Shown here: positions 1 to 8,190 of the stretch, piece after piece
Layout of the letters: every line of letters starts with the position of its first letter
Numbering within the stretch: position 1 is the first letter of the stretch
From: Metabacillus idriensis
GTDB taxonomy: Bacteria > Bacillota > Bacilli > Bacillales > Bacillaceae
DNA length: 64,000 bases
Reading direction: 5' to 3'
Assembly: GCF_009674765.1 (NCBI RefSeq)
Contig: NZ_WKKF01000003.1
Location: 186,001-250,000 of the forward strand
Made by a program: the position numbers and the translations under genes
Notes under the pieces: model-generated
What the model saw: the letters and a program-made list of their open reading frames with translations, nothing else
The model's database searches: none
Told to the model about the DNA's origin: nothing

Positions 1-25
1 TTTTCTAAGGTGTTGAATGGATTGC

Positions 26-430
26 TCATTTTTCTCCGAATCCTAAAATCGGGCTCTTTTTCTCTGAGATGTTTACTTCTGCAAAATCAACGGTTTTTAT
101 ATACTCATATTTTCCGAGTGATGAAAATCCAAGTTCATCCACTGTATTTGGATCAATGGATTTCAAGATGACTGTTTGAGCTGCCTCATTGACGCCTTCT
201 ACAATAAATTCCCGGCCTTTATAAATGGCATAAGGTTTATACTCATAGGCATTCTCTAATTCAGATTGAGCAATTTCTTTAATGAAAATGTTCTTCTTCA
301 ATCCTGCTGCCTGAAATCCCGCTCCTTGAGCTGCTTTGTCACGCGTGCGCAAAGTGACCTTTCCGCTTCCTTCAGGGATGATTGAATACTCTTTCCCTTT
401 ATAGATGCCGTATTCTCCTTTTTTAATCAT
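26..430 (-). CDS. Putative immunity protein of the adjacent T7SS toxin
   Basis: A 134-residue soluble protein without signal peptide or membrane segment. It is built from two similar halves: YGIYKGKEYSI near residue 8 and YAIYKGREFIV near residue 66 start the same beta-rich unit, so the gene arose by internal duplication. It overlaps the 3' end of the upstream toxin-like gene by 8 bp and has its own Shine-Dalgarno (GAGGAG), so the two are translationally coupled. In Bacillus T7SS cassettes the gene directly after the toxin usually encodes the cognate immunity protein; that role is inferred from position. I do not recognise a named family. Confidence 0.6.
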   Translation of the reverse strand: MIKKGEYGIYKGKEYSIIPEGSGKVTLRTRDKAAQGAGFQAAGLKKNIFIKEIAQSELENAYEYKPYAIYKGREFIVEGVNEAAQTVILKSIDPNTVDELGFSSLGKYEYIKTVDFAEVNISEKKSPILGFGEK

Positions 431-1739
431 GACTGTTTAACTCCTCTATACTGTAAAATCTTTGATCATATTTATCATAGATTCCAACCAGTTCTTCTAC
501 GCCATCTTTGAAAACGTAGATTTCACCGGCGCTTGGTCTCGCGTTATTTCCATAAACCGTTTCAAACTCAGGGACAATCTTACCATTTTCAGCCGCTGTA
601 AATCCATGCCCAGTTTGAGGATAGCTGATATATTCATTAGGCTTTGCTGCATGAGGGCTATTAAACTCTTCTGCATATGGGATCTTTAGACGTTCGCTTT
701 GTTCTGTTGTAAATCGGATCACAGCGTATTCTTTGTCAGGTGAAAACGGTGTGTTCGGATAGTCCATCCGCAAGGAATTGTACATATCTGCAGACGATGT
801 AATGTCTCTGACATCATCCATCTTCGCTATGCATCCGCCGACGTCTGTAAGTTGACCAGATAAATACAGCGCTAGCTTATCCTGGTCAATGACCTTCTGT
901 AATACGGTTGAACTATTGACAGCCGGTACAGCTTCGCGGACTTGATGCATTTTGTCCAATTCCTCAGGCGTTAAATCCTTGTAATATTGGGCTTGAAGGG
1001 TTAAGAATTCGTCCTTTGAAAGCCCCGCTTCATCAAGCACCAAATCAATCTCCGCTGCAAACCCTTTTCCCTGCGAAAGCTTTGAATAATCAAAACTCGT
1101 ATCCACCCCGTGAGTCGCAACTTTCGGATTAGAGGATGTCCCATCTGGCACTTTTGTCAGCTTCGCAGCTTTTCCAAGCTTATCAATTCCCTTGCCTCCG
1201 AGAATCCCAAGTCCAATAGAGACGACTCCATATGTAAAGAATTCCGTACGACTGTATACATCACCATTTATTACTTTTGTTTCCCAGGCTTCGGAGAGCG
1301 TGTTCCACATGGATTCAAGGGTTTCAAGGGGGTGAATGATGGCATCCCACATGGCTTCATATGTTTCCCATTCTGTAAGGGATACGAGCCCGTCCCAGGC
1401 ATCTGTAAGCCCATTTTTAGCACCATCCCACAGACCGGAGAAAAAACCGCCCCAGCCCGAAGAAGCAGACGATTTGGCGGCCTCATCTGCTTCTCTCATG
1501 CCATTTGCGGTGTTTTCAATTAATGTTTTTGCATCTTGCGTCAGTGTATGAAACCGATTAACGAGATGACGGATCTCTTCCTGAAGATCAAGAGCCCTGT
1601 CTACACGTGCAACAGAGGTAAAGCGCAGTCTGGCAGATTCCCAGTTTAGCAGATCAAGTGCATCTCCCGTATAAGAACGCGATTGCTCAATGCGCTGTGC
1701 GAAATCTTCAAGTTCTTCCGGTCTAATTTTAATTTCCAT
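423..1739 (-). CDS. WXG/LXG-like T7SS effector with C-terminal toxin-like domain
   Basis: 438 residues. The first ~90 residues are a helical WXG/LXG-like secretion module. A Gly/Trp-rich linker (~95-165) and a hydrophobic pre-toxin stretch (~168-185, VVSIGLGILGG) follow. The C-terminal ~230 residues form a polar domain starting near DLTPEELDKM and including YAVIRFTTEQ and GEIYVFKDGVEELVGIYD. From memory this C-terminal type recurs at the ends of Bacillus WXG proteins, but I cannot name its activity; an ADP-ribosyltransferase-like fold is only a guess. RBS is AGGAGAGG before ATG. It lies between a WXG-like partner upstream and an overlapping immunity candidate downstream. Confidence 0.7.
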   Translation of the reverse strand: MEIKIRPEELEDFAQRIEQSRSYTGDALDLLNWESARLRFTSVARVDRALDLQEEIRHLVNRFHTLTQDAKTLIENTANGMREADEAAKSSASSGWGGFFSGLWDGAKNGLTDAWDGLVSLTEWETYEAMWDAIIHPLETLESMWNTLSEAWETKVINGDVYSRTEFFTYGVVSIGLGILGGKGIDKLGKAAKLTKVPDGTSSNPKVATHGVDTSFDYSKLSQGKGFAAEIDLVLDEAGLSKDEFLTLQAQYYKDLTPEELDKMHQVREAVPAVNSSTVLQKVIDQDKLALYLSGQLTDVGGCIAKMDDVRDITSSADMYNSLRMDYPNTPFSPDKEYAVIRFTTEQSERLKIPYAEEFNSPHAAKPNEYISYPQTGHGFTAAENGKIVPEFETVYGNNARPSAGEIYVFKDGVEELVGIYDKYDQRFYSIEELNSHD

Positions 1740-1787
1740 ATGCGGTCTACCTCTCCTTTATCCCTTAAAACCAATTGCAGCGCTGTA

Positions 1788-2150
1788 TCAGGCTAAGCCA
1801 GCAGCCAGCTCTCTAAGCCTTCCGATTTCATTTCTAAGTTCCTGAAAAAGCTCATCCTTCATTTCGTATATATGATGATAAGTGACACGAATGTCATCTC
1901 TAATACTTTCATAGGCTAATTTTGTCTGTCCCGTCCATTCATCTGCATACTGCTGATGAAGGTTATGAAAATGATAAACGCCGTCATCAAACGTACCCAT
2001 TGCATTCTTAATAGCAGCAAGGTACGCTTCGAGTTCATCTGCATCCCGGTTGTATTCGGCCTGCTTTCTCTTTCTCTCCAAGTCTTCAAAGAAGTCTTCG
2101 ATCGTATCCAACAAGTTCTTTCCACGTCCTTCTTCCTGATTTAGAAGCAT
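1788..2150 (-). CDS. WXG-like small helical T7SS partner protein
   Basis: An all-helical protein of up to 120 residues with a central turn EWTGQTKLAYES, the W-x-G hallmark of WXG100-like and YwqH-like (DUF5082) secretion partners. Expected role: pairs with the effector downstream and helps target it to the T7SS. The ATG at 2150 has no visible Shine-Dalgarno. A TTG at 2114 follows a purine-rich GGAAGAAGGACGTGG and would give a ~108-residue protein beginning at LDTIEDFFEDL, a more natural family N terminus. The true start is therefore uncertain. It is the first gene of the three-gene cassette. Confidence 0.7.
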   Translation of the reverse strand: MLLNQEEGRGKNLLDTIEDFFEDLERKRKQAEYNRDADELEAYLAAIKNAMGTFDDGVYHFHNLHQQYADEWTGQTKLAYESIRDDIRVTYHHIYEMKDELFQELRNEIGRLRELAAGLA

Positions 2151-2301
2151 CTTATAGTTATGTTAAAATATGGGGATGAATCCGGCAACTATCTATTAAA
2201 CTATTTTTACACATAGGCGAATATGACTAGAAAAGAAATTATCCTTTCCTACTATTAGAATATATTGAAAACTTCACGTCTTTTATTCCGATAAAATGAC
2301 C

Positions 2302-2991
2302 TTATTTTAGGACATAAACGCGTTCAGGTCTGCCAATTGTTCCATAGGATAAATCAGCAGCAATTTTCTCCTCGGAGATGAGATGTTCAAGGTACCTCCT
2401 TGCAGTTGTCCGGCTCACGCCGATTTGCTTTGCCACGGTTTCAGCTGTTAATCCCTGTCCCGCATCCAGCACTTCCATGACTTTAATCAGCGTCAGTTTA
2501 TCGATTCCCTTTGGGAGCATGGGTTTTTCATAAATGTCCTGCTGCTTATACAGAAGTTTGTCCACTTCTTCCTGACCCATCATTTTGTTTTCCGATCTGA
2601 TTGCTTCAAGCTTGAGGTAGTGGTCTTCGTATCTTTTTAAGGACTGCTTGAACCGTTCAAAAACAACAGGCTTGATAATAAAATCAAACACTCCGATTGT
2701 AATGGCTTCCTGAACGGTTTCAATTTCCCGGGCAGCTGTTATCATAATGACATCTGTTTGCCTATCAAGCTGCTTGATTTCTTTCAATAAATCGCATCCG
2801 TTCATATCCGGAAAATACACATCAAGCAGGATTAAATCAGGTTTTAAAATATCAATCAAGCTTTTTGCTTCAGCATAATTAGCAGCAATTCCGATGGTCT
2901 GAAATCCCTTAATCTGCTCAAGAAATCTTCTTTGAATCTCAGCAATCCTTAAGTCATCTTCAATGATCAGCACCTCAATGGCTTGATTCAT
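2302..2991 (-). CDS. CitB/DcuR-type response regulator for the tct transporter
   Basis: About 229 residues. The receiver domain (1-120) carries the phosphoacceptor Asp in LILLDVYFPDMNG. The C-terminal region has a helix-turn-helix (LTAETVAKQIGVSRTTARRYL, read in two parts) typical of the CitT/DctR/MalR family. The gene overlaps the 3' end of the sensor kinase by ~17 bp. I prefer the second ATG (2991), seven bases after GGGGG, over the ATG at 2997. Family members activate di- or tricarboxylate uptake genes on sensing the external substrate, and the neighbouring tctCBA operon is the obvious target. Confidence 0.88.
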   Translation of the reverse strand: MNQAIEVLIIEDDLRIAEIQRRFLEQIKGFQTIGIAANYAEAKSLIDILKPDLILLDVYFPDMNGCDLLKEIKQLDRQTDVIMITAAREIETVQEAITIGVFDFIIKPVVFERFKQSLKRYEDHYLKLEAIRSENKMMGQEEVDKLLYKQQDIYEKPMLPKGIDKLTLIKVMEVLDAGQGLTAETVAKQIGVSRTTARRYLEHLISEEKIAADLSYGTIGRPERVYVLK

Positions 2992-4582
2992 GATCATACC
3001 CCCTGCTTTTTGGAATGGCTACAGTAAATGCTGTTCCTTCTTCTTTCTTCGATGAAAACGTGATCGTTCCTCCCGTTTTTTTCAAAGCCTGCTGAACAAG
3101 ACTCAGTCCGATGCCTGCATTTTTGTCCCTGCTCTTTGTAGAGAACCCCTGCTGGAATATGCGCTCGAAATGTTTCTCCGCTATACCTGGTCCATTGTCT
3201 TCAACTTCAATAATCAATTCTTTGCCCAGATCTGTTAAAAAGAGCGATACCTTTTTATCACCATCTTCTTTTTCTCTGACAGCGTCAAACGCATTATTCA
3301 GCAGATTGCCAAAAATGGTGATTAACGCATCACGATTCAGCGAGTCGGGAACATCCTGAAAGCTGCTTCCTTCATCTATGGAAAACTGTATTTTTAATTC
3401 ACTTGCCAGACTGATTTTCCCTAAAATAAATCCCGCTAGAATAGGATCGGGAATTTCCCTCATGATGAAGCCAATAAATCCCTGTGTGACATTTACTTCT
3501 TTTGAAATAAACTCAATCGCCTCTTTGTAAGAACCCAATTGGATAAGTCCAAGTAGGGTATACAGCTTGTTTGAATATTCATGCGTCTGCGCTCTTAAAC
3601 CCTCCGCATATGCTTTTACGTGGGACAGTTCCTTCAGCACCTGTGACAGCTCGGATTTATTCCGAAAGCTAGCTACAGCGCCTATAACTTCCCCTCTTTT
3701 ATCAAAAATAGGAATGCGGTTTACAACGAAAACCTCCTCCAGAATGATAAATTCCTGATCGTACTCAGCTTGACCGGAATCAACCACCTGCAGCAGATGA
3801 GTATCTTTAATAATCTCTTCAATCCGCTTTCCTCTTAACAGAATCTCATTTGGAATCTGCAGGATTTTATGGGCATTTTCATTTACCATCGTGATTTTCC
3901 CATCGGTATCAATTGCAATGATTCCTTCATGAATGGACTCTAAAATAGCATGCTTTTCCTGATACATCCATGCAATCTCACGCGGCTCAAGGCCGAATAT
4001 GGCTTTTTTTATATTTAATGAGATTAATAATGCCGAAATAATTCCGCCTATTAAAATGATGATCGTAAAAAATAAGATTTTATTTTCAAGATTTGTCAGC
4101 TCTTTTTCAATATCTTCCTGAAGAAACCCAACAGAAACGACTCCAATCACTTGACCGTTCAGGTCGAATATAGGTGCTTTTCCTCTAAGAGATGGCCCAA
4201 GGGTTCCGATGGATTCAGAGATGACAGTTCTTCCTTTAAATACGTCGTCGTTATCTCCGCCAACCATTTTTTCGCCCAAGCGATCCTCATCAGGATGTGA
4301 ATACCTGAGTTCCTCAAGGTTTCCTACGACAATAAATTCCGCCCTCACCTCTTTGCGGATTTTCTCTGCGATCGGCTGAATGATTTCAGACGGGTTTTCC
4401 GCTGAGAAAGCTTCACCGATCTCAGGCATATAAGCGATCGTTTCGGCAATAGACAGTGCCTGCATTCCTTTATCCTTTTTCAAATTGGTCTCCATGATGG
4501 ATTTAAACGTTAATTCAAATATCCCTGCCATCAGGACAACTACCAGGCAAATCCCTATCATCAGCTTAGTATGTAATCGCAT
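2975..4582 (-). CDS. CitA/DcuS-type sensor histidine kinase (tricarboxylate sensing)
   Basis: 535 residues with classical CitA/DcuS architecture. There is a TM helix at ~8-28, an extracytoplasmic sensor domain to ~165, a second TM helix (~168-190), a cytoplasmic PAS domain (~215-310), a dimerisation helix with the phosphoacceptor His in AQTHEYSNKL, and a HATPase domain with NLLNNAFDAV (N box) and EDNGPGIAEKHFERIF (G1). Kinases of this family bind carboxylates such as citrate outside the cell. The start has RBS GAGGTGA before ATG. A strong hairpin terminator lies just upstream, between it and tctA, so it probably has a promoter of its own or depends on read-through. Confidence 0.88.
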   Translation of the reverse strand: MRLHTKLMIGICLVVVLMAGIFELTFKSIMETNLKKDKGMQALSIAETIAYMPEIGEAFSAENPSEIIQPIAEKIRKEVRAEFIVVGNLEELRYSHPDEDRLGEKMVGGDNDDVFKGRTVISESIGTLGPSLRGKAPIFDLNGQVIGVVSVGFLQEDIEKELTNLENKILFFTIIILIGGIISALLISLNIKKAIFGLEPREIAWMYQEKHAILESIHEGIIAIDTDGKITMVNENAHKILQIPNEILLRGKRIEEIIKDTHLLQVVDSGQAEYDQEFIILEEVFVVNRIPIFDKRGEVIGAVASFRNKSELSQVLKELSHVKAYAEGLRAQTHEYSNKLYTLLGLIQLGSYKEAIEFISKEVNVTQGFIGFIMREIPDPILAGFILGKISLASELKIQFSIDEGSSFQDVPDSLNRDALITIFGNLLNNAFDAVREKEDGDKKVSLFLTDLGKELIIEVEDNGPGIAEKHFERIFQQGFSTKSRDKNAGIGLSLVQQALKKTGGTITFSSKKEEGTAFTVAIPKSRGYDHESSH

Positions 4583-4606
4583 TCATTCACCTCAGCTTAA
4601 TCATAG

Positions 4607-4638
4607 TAAAAAAACTCCTTATTAAAAAGGAGTTTTTT
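4607..4638 (-). terminator. Rho-independent terminator after tctA
   Basis: A perfect stem AAAAAACTCCTT / AAGGAGTTTTTT with a short loop, A-rich on one side and T-rich on the other, so it can work in both directions. It overlaps the tctA stop and leaves only ~24 bp before the sensor kinase start. Confidence 0.9.
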
Positions 4639-6163
4639 AGCCCTCTACGTTAATGATGACATCCTTTCCCCGTTTTTTCATCAAAACAGGAATCAGCAGC
4701 CATAGTGCCGTAAGAATCAAAAAAGATATGGAAAGAGGGCGTGAGAAGAAAATGCTGTAGTCTCCATTTGAAATAGTTAGTGCCCTTCTCATATTGTTTT
4801 CTATCATAGGGCCTAAAACCAAGCCTAACACCAGAGGAGCAATTGGGTAATCATTCTTTGTCAAAAAGTAGCCGAGAACACCGCATGCAAGGAGAAGGAG
4901 TAAGTCATAGACTGAGACCTGCACCGCGTATACACCAAAAATGGAAATGGCGACAATAATGGGAATCAAGTACTTTTTCGGTGTTTGAATTATTTTTGCA
5001 AACACTTTAACAAGCGGCATATTTAATGCTAGAAGCATAACGTTTCCTATAAACATACTTGCAATTAAGCCCCATGCAACTTGAGGATGATCTTCAAAAA
5101 GCAGCGGACCCGGCTGAATGTTGTACATCATCAGGGCACCCATCAGAATCGCAGTTGTCCCAGATCCCGGAATGCCAAGCGTTAATAAGGGAATCATCGC
5201 GCCGCCAGATGCAGCGTTATTCGCAGATTCAGGTGCAGCCACACCAGCAATCGCACCCTTGCCGAACTTCGATGGATTCTTGCTGATTTTCTTTTCCATG
5301 ATATACGAAAAAAATGAAGCCAATGTAGCGCCGGCGCCCGGCAGTATCCCGATGAAAAAACCTAAAAATGAACCTCTTGCAATCGGACCTGCTGATTCCT
5401 TCAATTCATCTTTAGAAGGAAAAATGTTATTGATTTTGGCAATTTCCGCATCTTCCTCTTCTTTTTCAAGAATCGTCTTAAAAACCTCTCCTAATGCAAA
5501 TAAGCCAACAGCTATCGTTAAAAATTCAATGCCCTGATAAAGCCATGGGAAATCGAATGTAAATCTTGCAACACCTGAAACATTGTCCACTCCAATCGTT
5601 GCGAGCAATAAACCTGTGATCGTCATGATGAGAGCCTTTGTCACCGATTTTCCTGCCAGACCGCTGACTGCTGCGATGCCAAGCAGCATTAGTGAAAAAT
5701 ATTCTGCGGGTCCAAACTTAATGGCTACGCTTGATAAAGGCTTTGCCAATAAGATAAGGGCAATAAGCGTTACAATTCCGGCAAAAAAGGATCCGATTGC
5801 AGCGATGGAAAGAGCACTTCCCGCCCTGCCGTTCTTTGCCATTTGATAGCCATCAAGTGTGGTGACAACAGAGGATGATTCCCCAGGTGTATTTAAAAGA
5901 ATAGACGTTGTGGAGCCTCCGTACATCGCTCCGTAATATACACCTGCAAGCAGAATGATGGCGCTTGTTGCCGCTTGTTCCGGCGGCAGTCCCCCAGTCA
6001 TAGAAGCTGTGACCGGTATTAAAAGGGCTACGCCGCTCATCGGCCCGATTCCAGGCAGCACGCCCACCGCTGTCCCTATCAGGACCCCCGCAAAAGCAAA
6101 AAGGATGTTATACCAAATGAAGGCTGACTGAAAGCCCTGCAGCAGATAATCAAGAGTTCCCAT
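4637..6163 (-). CDS. tctA: Tripartite tricarboxylate transporter large permease TctA
   Basis: 508 residues, strongly hydrophobic with roughly ten to twelve TM helices and the glycine/proline-rich family signatures GVLPGIGPMSGVALLIP near the N terminus and FIGILPGAGATLASFFSY plus GSGTTAILMGAL in the middle. TctA forms the substrate pathway of TTT transporters, which take up citrate or similar carboxylates with a solute-binding protein (TctC) and a small membrane subunit (TctB). RBS AAAGGAGG before ATG. It is the last gene of tctC-tctB-tctA, followed by a terminator. Confidence 0.95.
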   Translation of the reverse strand: MGTLDYLLQGFQSAFIWYNILFAFAGVLIGTAVGVLPGIGPMSGVALLIPVTASMTGGLPPEQAATSAIILLAGVYYGAMYGGSTTSILLNTPGESSSVVTTLDGYQMAKNGRAGSALSIAAIGSFFAGIVTLIALILLAKPLSSVAIKFGPAEYFSLMLLGIAAVSGLAGKSVTKALIMTITGLLLATIGVDNVSGVARFTFDFPWLYQGIEFLTIAVGLFALGEVFKTILEKEEEDAEIAKINNIFPSKDELKESAGPIARGSFLGFFIGILPGAGATLASFFSYIMEKKISKNPSKFGKGAIAGVAAPESANNAASGGAMIPLLTLGIPGSGTTAILMGALMMYNIQPGPLLFEDHPQVAWGLIASMFIGNVMLLALNMPLVKVFAKIIQTPKKYLIPIIVAISIFGVYAVQVSVYDLLLLLACGVLGYFLTKNDYPIAPLVLGLVLGPMIENNMRRALTISNGDYSIFFSRPLSISFLILTALWLLIPVLMKKRGKDVIINVEG

Positions 6164-6187
6164 CGTGCATTTCCTCCTTTCATTTCC

Positions 6188-6640
6188 TTAAAACCATACC
6201 GGAAAGCTCGGCAGGGTCCCTTTAAGAACAACAACAAATAAATAATAAATTCCCGCAGAAAAACAAGCAGATATCACAATTGATTTCACCCATTGCCCCC
6301 GTTCCATTGCTTGAAAACATATGAATAGGAAGACAAATGTCGTGATGACATAACCGATTGTTTCCAGCAGCGCAATATAAAGCAAGGTTGCAGCGAAAAT
6401 AATAATGAATGCTTTGATCTGCAAAGGTTCCTTTTTTCCGTATTTCTTTTGATAATGAAGGGTTTCATAAAATAAACGCAGACTTAGCAGAAAAAGGATA
6501 GCACCGAGAAAGAACGGAAAAATATTAGGCCCGACAACACTTCCATAAGAAGATTCTGCGATCTGCATACTGCCGTACATAAAGAGCGCTCCGACTGTTA
6601 AAAACAAAACGGCTGCTGCTCTGTCAAAATGGATTGACAT
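6188..6640 (-). CDS. tctB: Tripartite tricarboxylate transporter small subunit TctB
   Basis: About 150 residues with four predicted TM helices (AAAVLFLTVGALFMYGS; NIFPFFLGAILFLLS; IIIFAATLLYIALL; SIVISACFSAGIYYLF), the usual size and topology of TctB. I chose the ATG at 6640 because AAAGGATG sits six bases upstream; an in-frame ATG lies three codons earlier. It ends 24 bp before tctA. Its upstream region is occupied by two copies of a dispersed repeat that begin directly before its ribosome binding site. Confidence 0.9.
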   Translation of the reverse strand: MSIHFDRAAAVLFLTVGALFMYGSMQIAESSYGSVVGPNIFPFFLGAILFLLSLRLFYETLHYQKKYGKKEPLQIKAFIIIFAATLLYIALLETIGYVITTFVFLFICFQAMERGQWVKSIVISACFSAGIYYLFVVVLKGTLPSFPVWF

Positions 6641-6657
6641 CTGAATCATCCTTTCAT

Positions 6658-6810
6658 ATAAGAAAAGCGGAATCGCCCGTTTAGCGCAGGCATGACAAAT
6701 AAGGATCCGACAGAAAAGGCGCTTTTTGCCAATACTTTCGGAGCTGTTCTGGCCGAGGAGCCTGAACGATTCCGCTTGCCATCGAAGCGCAAAATTTTAT
6801 ACTTTCTTAT
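6658..6810. repeat. Dispersed MITE-like repeat, copy 1
   Basis: A 153-bp element with imperfect terminal inverted repeats: it starts ATAAGAAAAGCGG and ends ACTTTCTTAT. A near-identical copy in opposite orientation lies at 28718-28869, sharing GTTTAGCGCAGGCATGACA, GGCGCTTTTTGCCAATACTT and CGAAGCGCAAAATTTTAT. No coding capacity is evident. It resembles the short repeats common between genes in Bacillaceae. Confidence 0.85.
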
Positions 6811-6813
6811 CTG

Positions 6814-6899
6814 TTAAGAAAAGCGGAAGCACCTTGTTCTGACCGAGGATCTGGGCGCTTCAGCTAGACATAGAAACGCTAAATTTTATTCTTACTTAA
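6814..6899. repeat. Shorter related dispersed repeat, tandem to copy 1
   Basis: An 86-bp element starting TTAAGAAAAGCGGAAGC and ending AAATTTTATTCTTACTTAA. It shares its ends and the internal TGTTCTGACCGAGGA with the 153-bp repeat three bases upstream, but lacks the middle. It looks like a deleted or sister family member. Confidence 0.65.
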
Positions 6900-6902
6900 A
6901 AC

Positions 6903-6941
6903 TTGAAGCAAGAAGAAGCCTGTCTCCTTCTTCAGCTTCAA
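6903..6941 (-). terminator. Hairpin after tctC (terminator or mRNA stabiliser)
   Basis: An imperfect inverted repeat, TTGAAGC..GAAGAAG and CTTCTTC..GCTTCAA, directly after the tctC stop codon. It lacks a clean T run on the minus strand, so it may attenuate or protect the tctC message rather than stop all transcription into tctB. Confidence 0.5.
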
Positions 6942-6943
6942 AA

Positions 6944-7960
6944 TCATTTCGCCATTCCCACAGCCTCAAGAAGGGTCTGCACTTGTTTTTCCTGCTCTTC
7001 TAAAAACGTTTTAAAGTCCTTGCCATTCTTATATTCCATTTCCCATCCCTGTGTTTCGACTTCCTTTTTCCATTCCTCTGACTGGACTAATTTATTTATT
7101 GTTTTATCCCAGTATTTATAGGCTTCATCAGACATTTTCTCTGGACCAAATACCCCGCGCCAAATGGTGAATTCTGCTTCAATGCCCTGCTCCTTCGCAG
7201 TTGGAAGATCTTTAAGCTCGCCTTGAAGCCTTTCGGGTGCTGTTGTTGCCAGAACTCGTACCTTGCCTGCCTTTAAGAATTCTTTAACGCTTGATACATC
7301 CGTTCCGATCACATCAGCATTGTTCCCGAGAAGAGCTGTAATGGCCTCCCCTCCCCCATCATAGGAAACATATTTCAACTTTGTCGGATCCACTCCATCT
7401 GCATAAGCAGGAAGAATCGAAATGAGATGGTCCATAGAACCAGGTGCAGATCCTCCTGCAAAAGTAAGCTTGCCCGGATCTTTTTTCACATCATCCAATA
7501 AGGATTTAAGATCTTTGTATTTTGAATCTTCTTTCACAACAATTGCCCCGTAATCCTTCGTCAATTGGGCAAGCGGTGTTGTATTTTTGTACCCGTACGG
7601 ACTGTTCCCCTCTTTTTTCAGGTTATTGATAATAACAGGAGGCGAATTGACAAATAGCCGGTCATTATTTTGAACATCCTGTGTGGCATATTCGGCCATG
7701 AATACCGCTCCGCCTCCGCCTGGTTTGTTTTCAACTGTGAGCGGCTGATCTACAAGCTTGGTTTCACTCAAGACCTTCACGAATGACCTCGCCGTTAAAT
7801 CCCAGCCTCCTCCGGCACCTGATGGCGCGACAACCGTTAAAGCCTTTGTTGGATAGCCTGTACTGCCAGAAGCAGCTTTCTCACCGCTGCTGCAAGCACC
7901 TAAGGTTAATGCAAGAGCGCCTGCACAAATGATCATGGATACTTTTTTTAATCCGAACAT
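6944..7960 (-). CDS. tctC: Tripartite tricarboxylate transporter solute-binding lipoprotein TctC
   Basis: 338 residues. The N terminus MFGLKKVSMIICAGALALTLGACSS is a lipoprotein signal with lipobox LGAC (read as a 3-residue prefix plus Cys), so the protein is anchored outside the membrane. The mature part has Bug/TctC family features such as PTKALTVVAPSGAGGGWDLTAR and NKPGGGGAVFM, the carboxylate-binding loops. The start at 7960 follows CAAAGGAGG; a longer reading frame reaches 8122 but lacks an RBS and a signal sequence. First gene of the transporter operon, preceded by a cre-like site. Confidence 0.95.
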   Translation of the reverse strand: MFGLKKVSMIICAGALALTLGACSSGEKAASGSTGYPTKALTVVAPSGAGGGWDLTARSFVKVLSETKLVDQPLTVENKPGGGGAVFMAEYATQDVQNNDRLFVNSPPVIINNLKKEGNSPYGYKNTTPLAQLTKDYGAIVVKEDSKYKDLKSLLDDVKKDPGKLTFAGGSAPGSMDHLISILPAYADGVDPTKLKYVSYDGGGEAITALLGNNADVIGTDVSSVKEFLKAGKVRVLATTAPERLQGELKDLPTAKEQGIEAEFTIWRGVFGPEKMSDEAYKYWDKTINKLVQSEEWKKEVETQGWEMEYKNGKDFKTFLEEQEKQVQTLLEAVGMAK

Positions 7961-7973
7961 ATAAATCCTCCTT

Positions 7974-7987
7974 TGTAAGCGTTTTCT
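7974..7987 (-). promoter_or_regulatory. Catabolite-responsive element (cre) upstream of tctC
   Basis: TGTAAGCGTTTTCT matches the Bacillus CcpA consensus TGWAANCGNTNWCW at every fixed position. It sits ~14-27 bp upstream of the tctC start, where CcpA binding would block transcription. This predicts repression of carboxylate uptake by preferred sugars. Confidence 0.7.
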
Positions 7988-8190
7988 TAATTTTACAGAG
8001 GATTCTGAAAAAATATAGTTTATACAAGTAAAGAGCATAAAAACCTTTAGTTCCTTTTTGTCCTTTTTGTTCACGGGTGAAATAACAGCTGAATTCATTT
8101 GAATAAATGGCTCGGGAAACATATAATTGTAAAATGAACTGATGATTTATGGATATAATGAAGTTTACATAGAAGAAAGGACGATAAATA

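Noticed and set aside
1110-1523. 137-codon plus-strand frame opposite the first T7SS toxin
   Set aside because: Low-quality translation, no RBS, fully within a gene with clear domains.
5118-5537. 139-codon plus-strand frame opposite tctA
   Set aside because: Antisense shadow of a well-supported membrane protein gene.
6944-8122. Longer tctC frame starting at 8122
   Set aside because: It would bury the lipoprotein signal and translate the promoter and cre site; the ATG at 7960 has a strong RBS.
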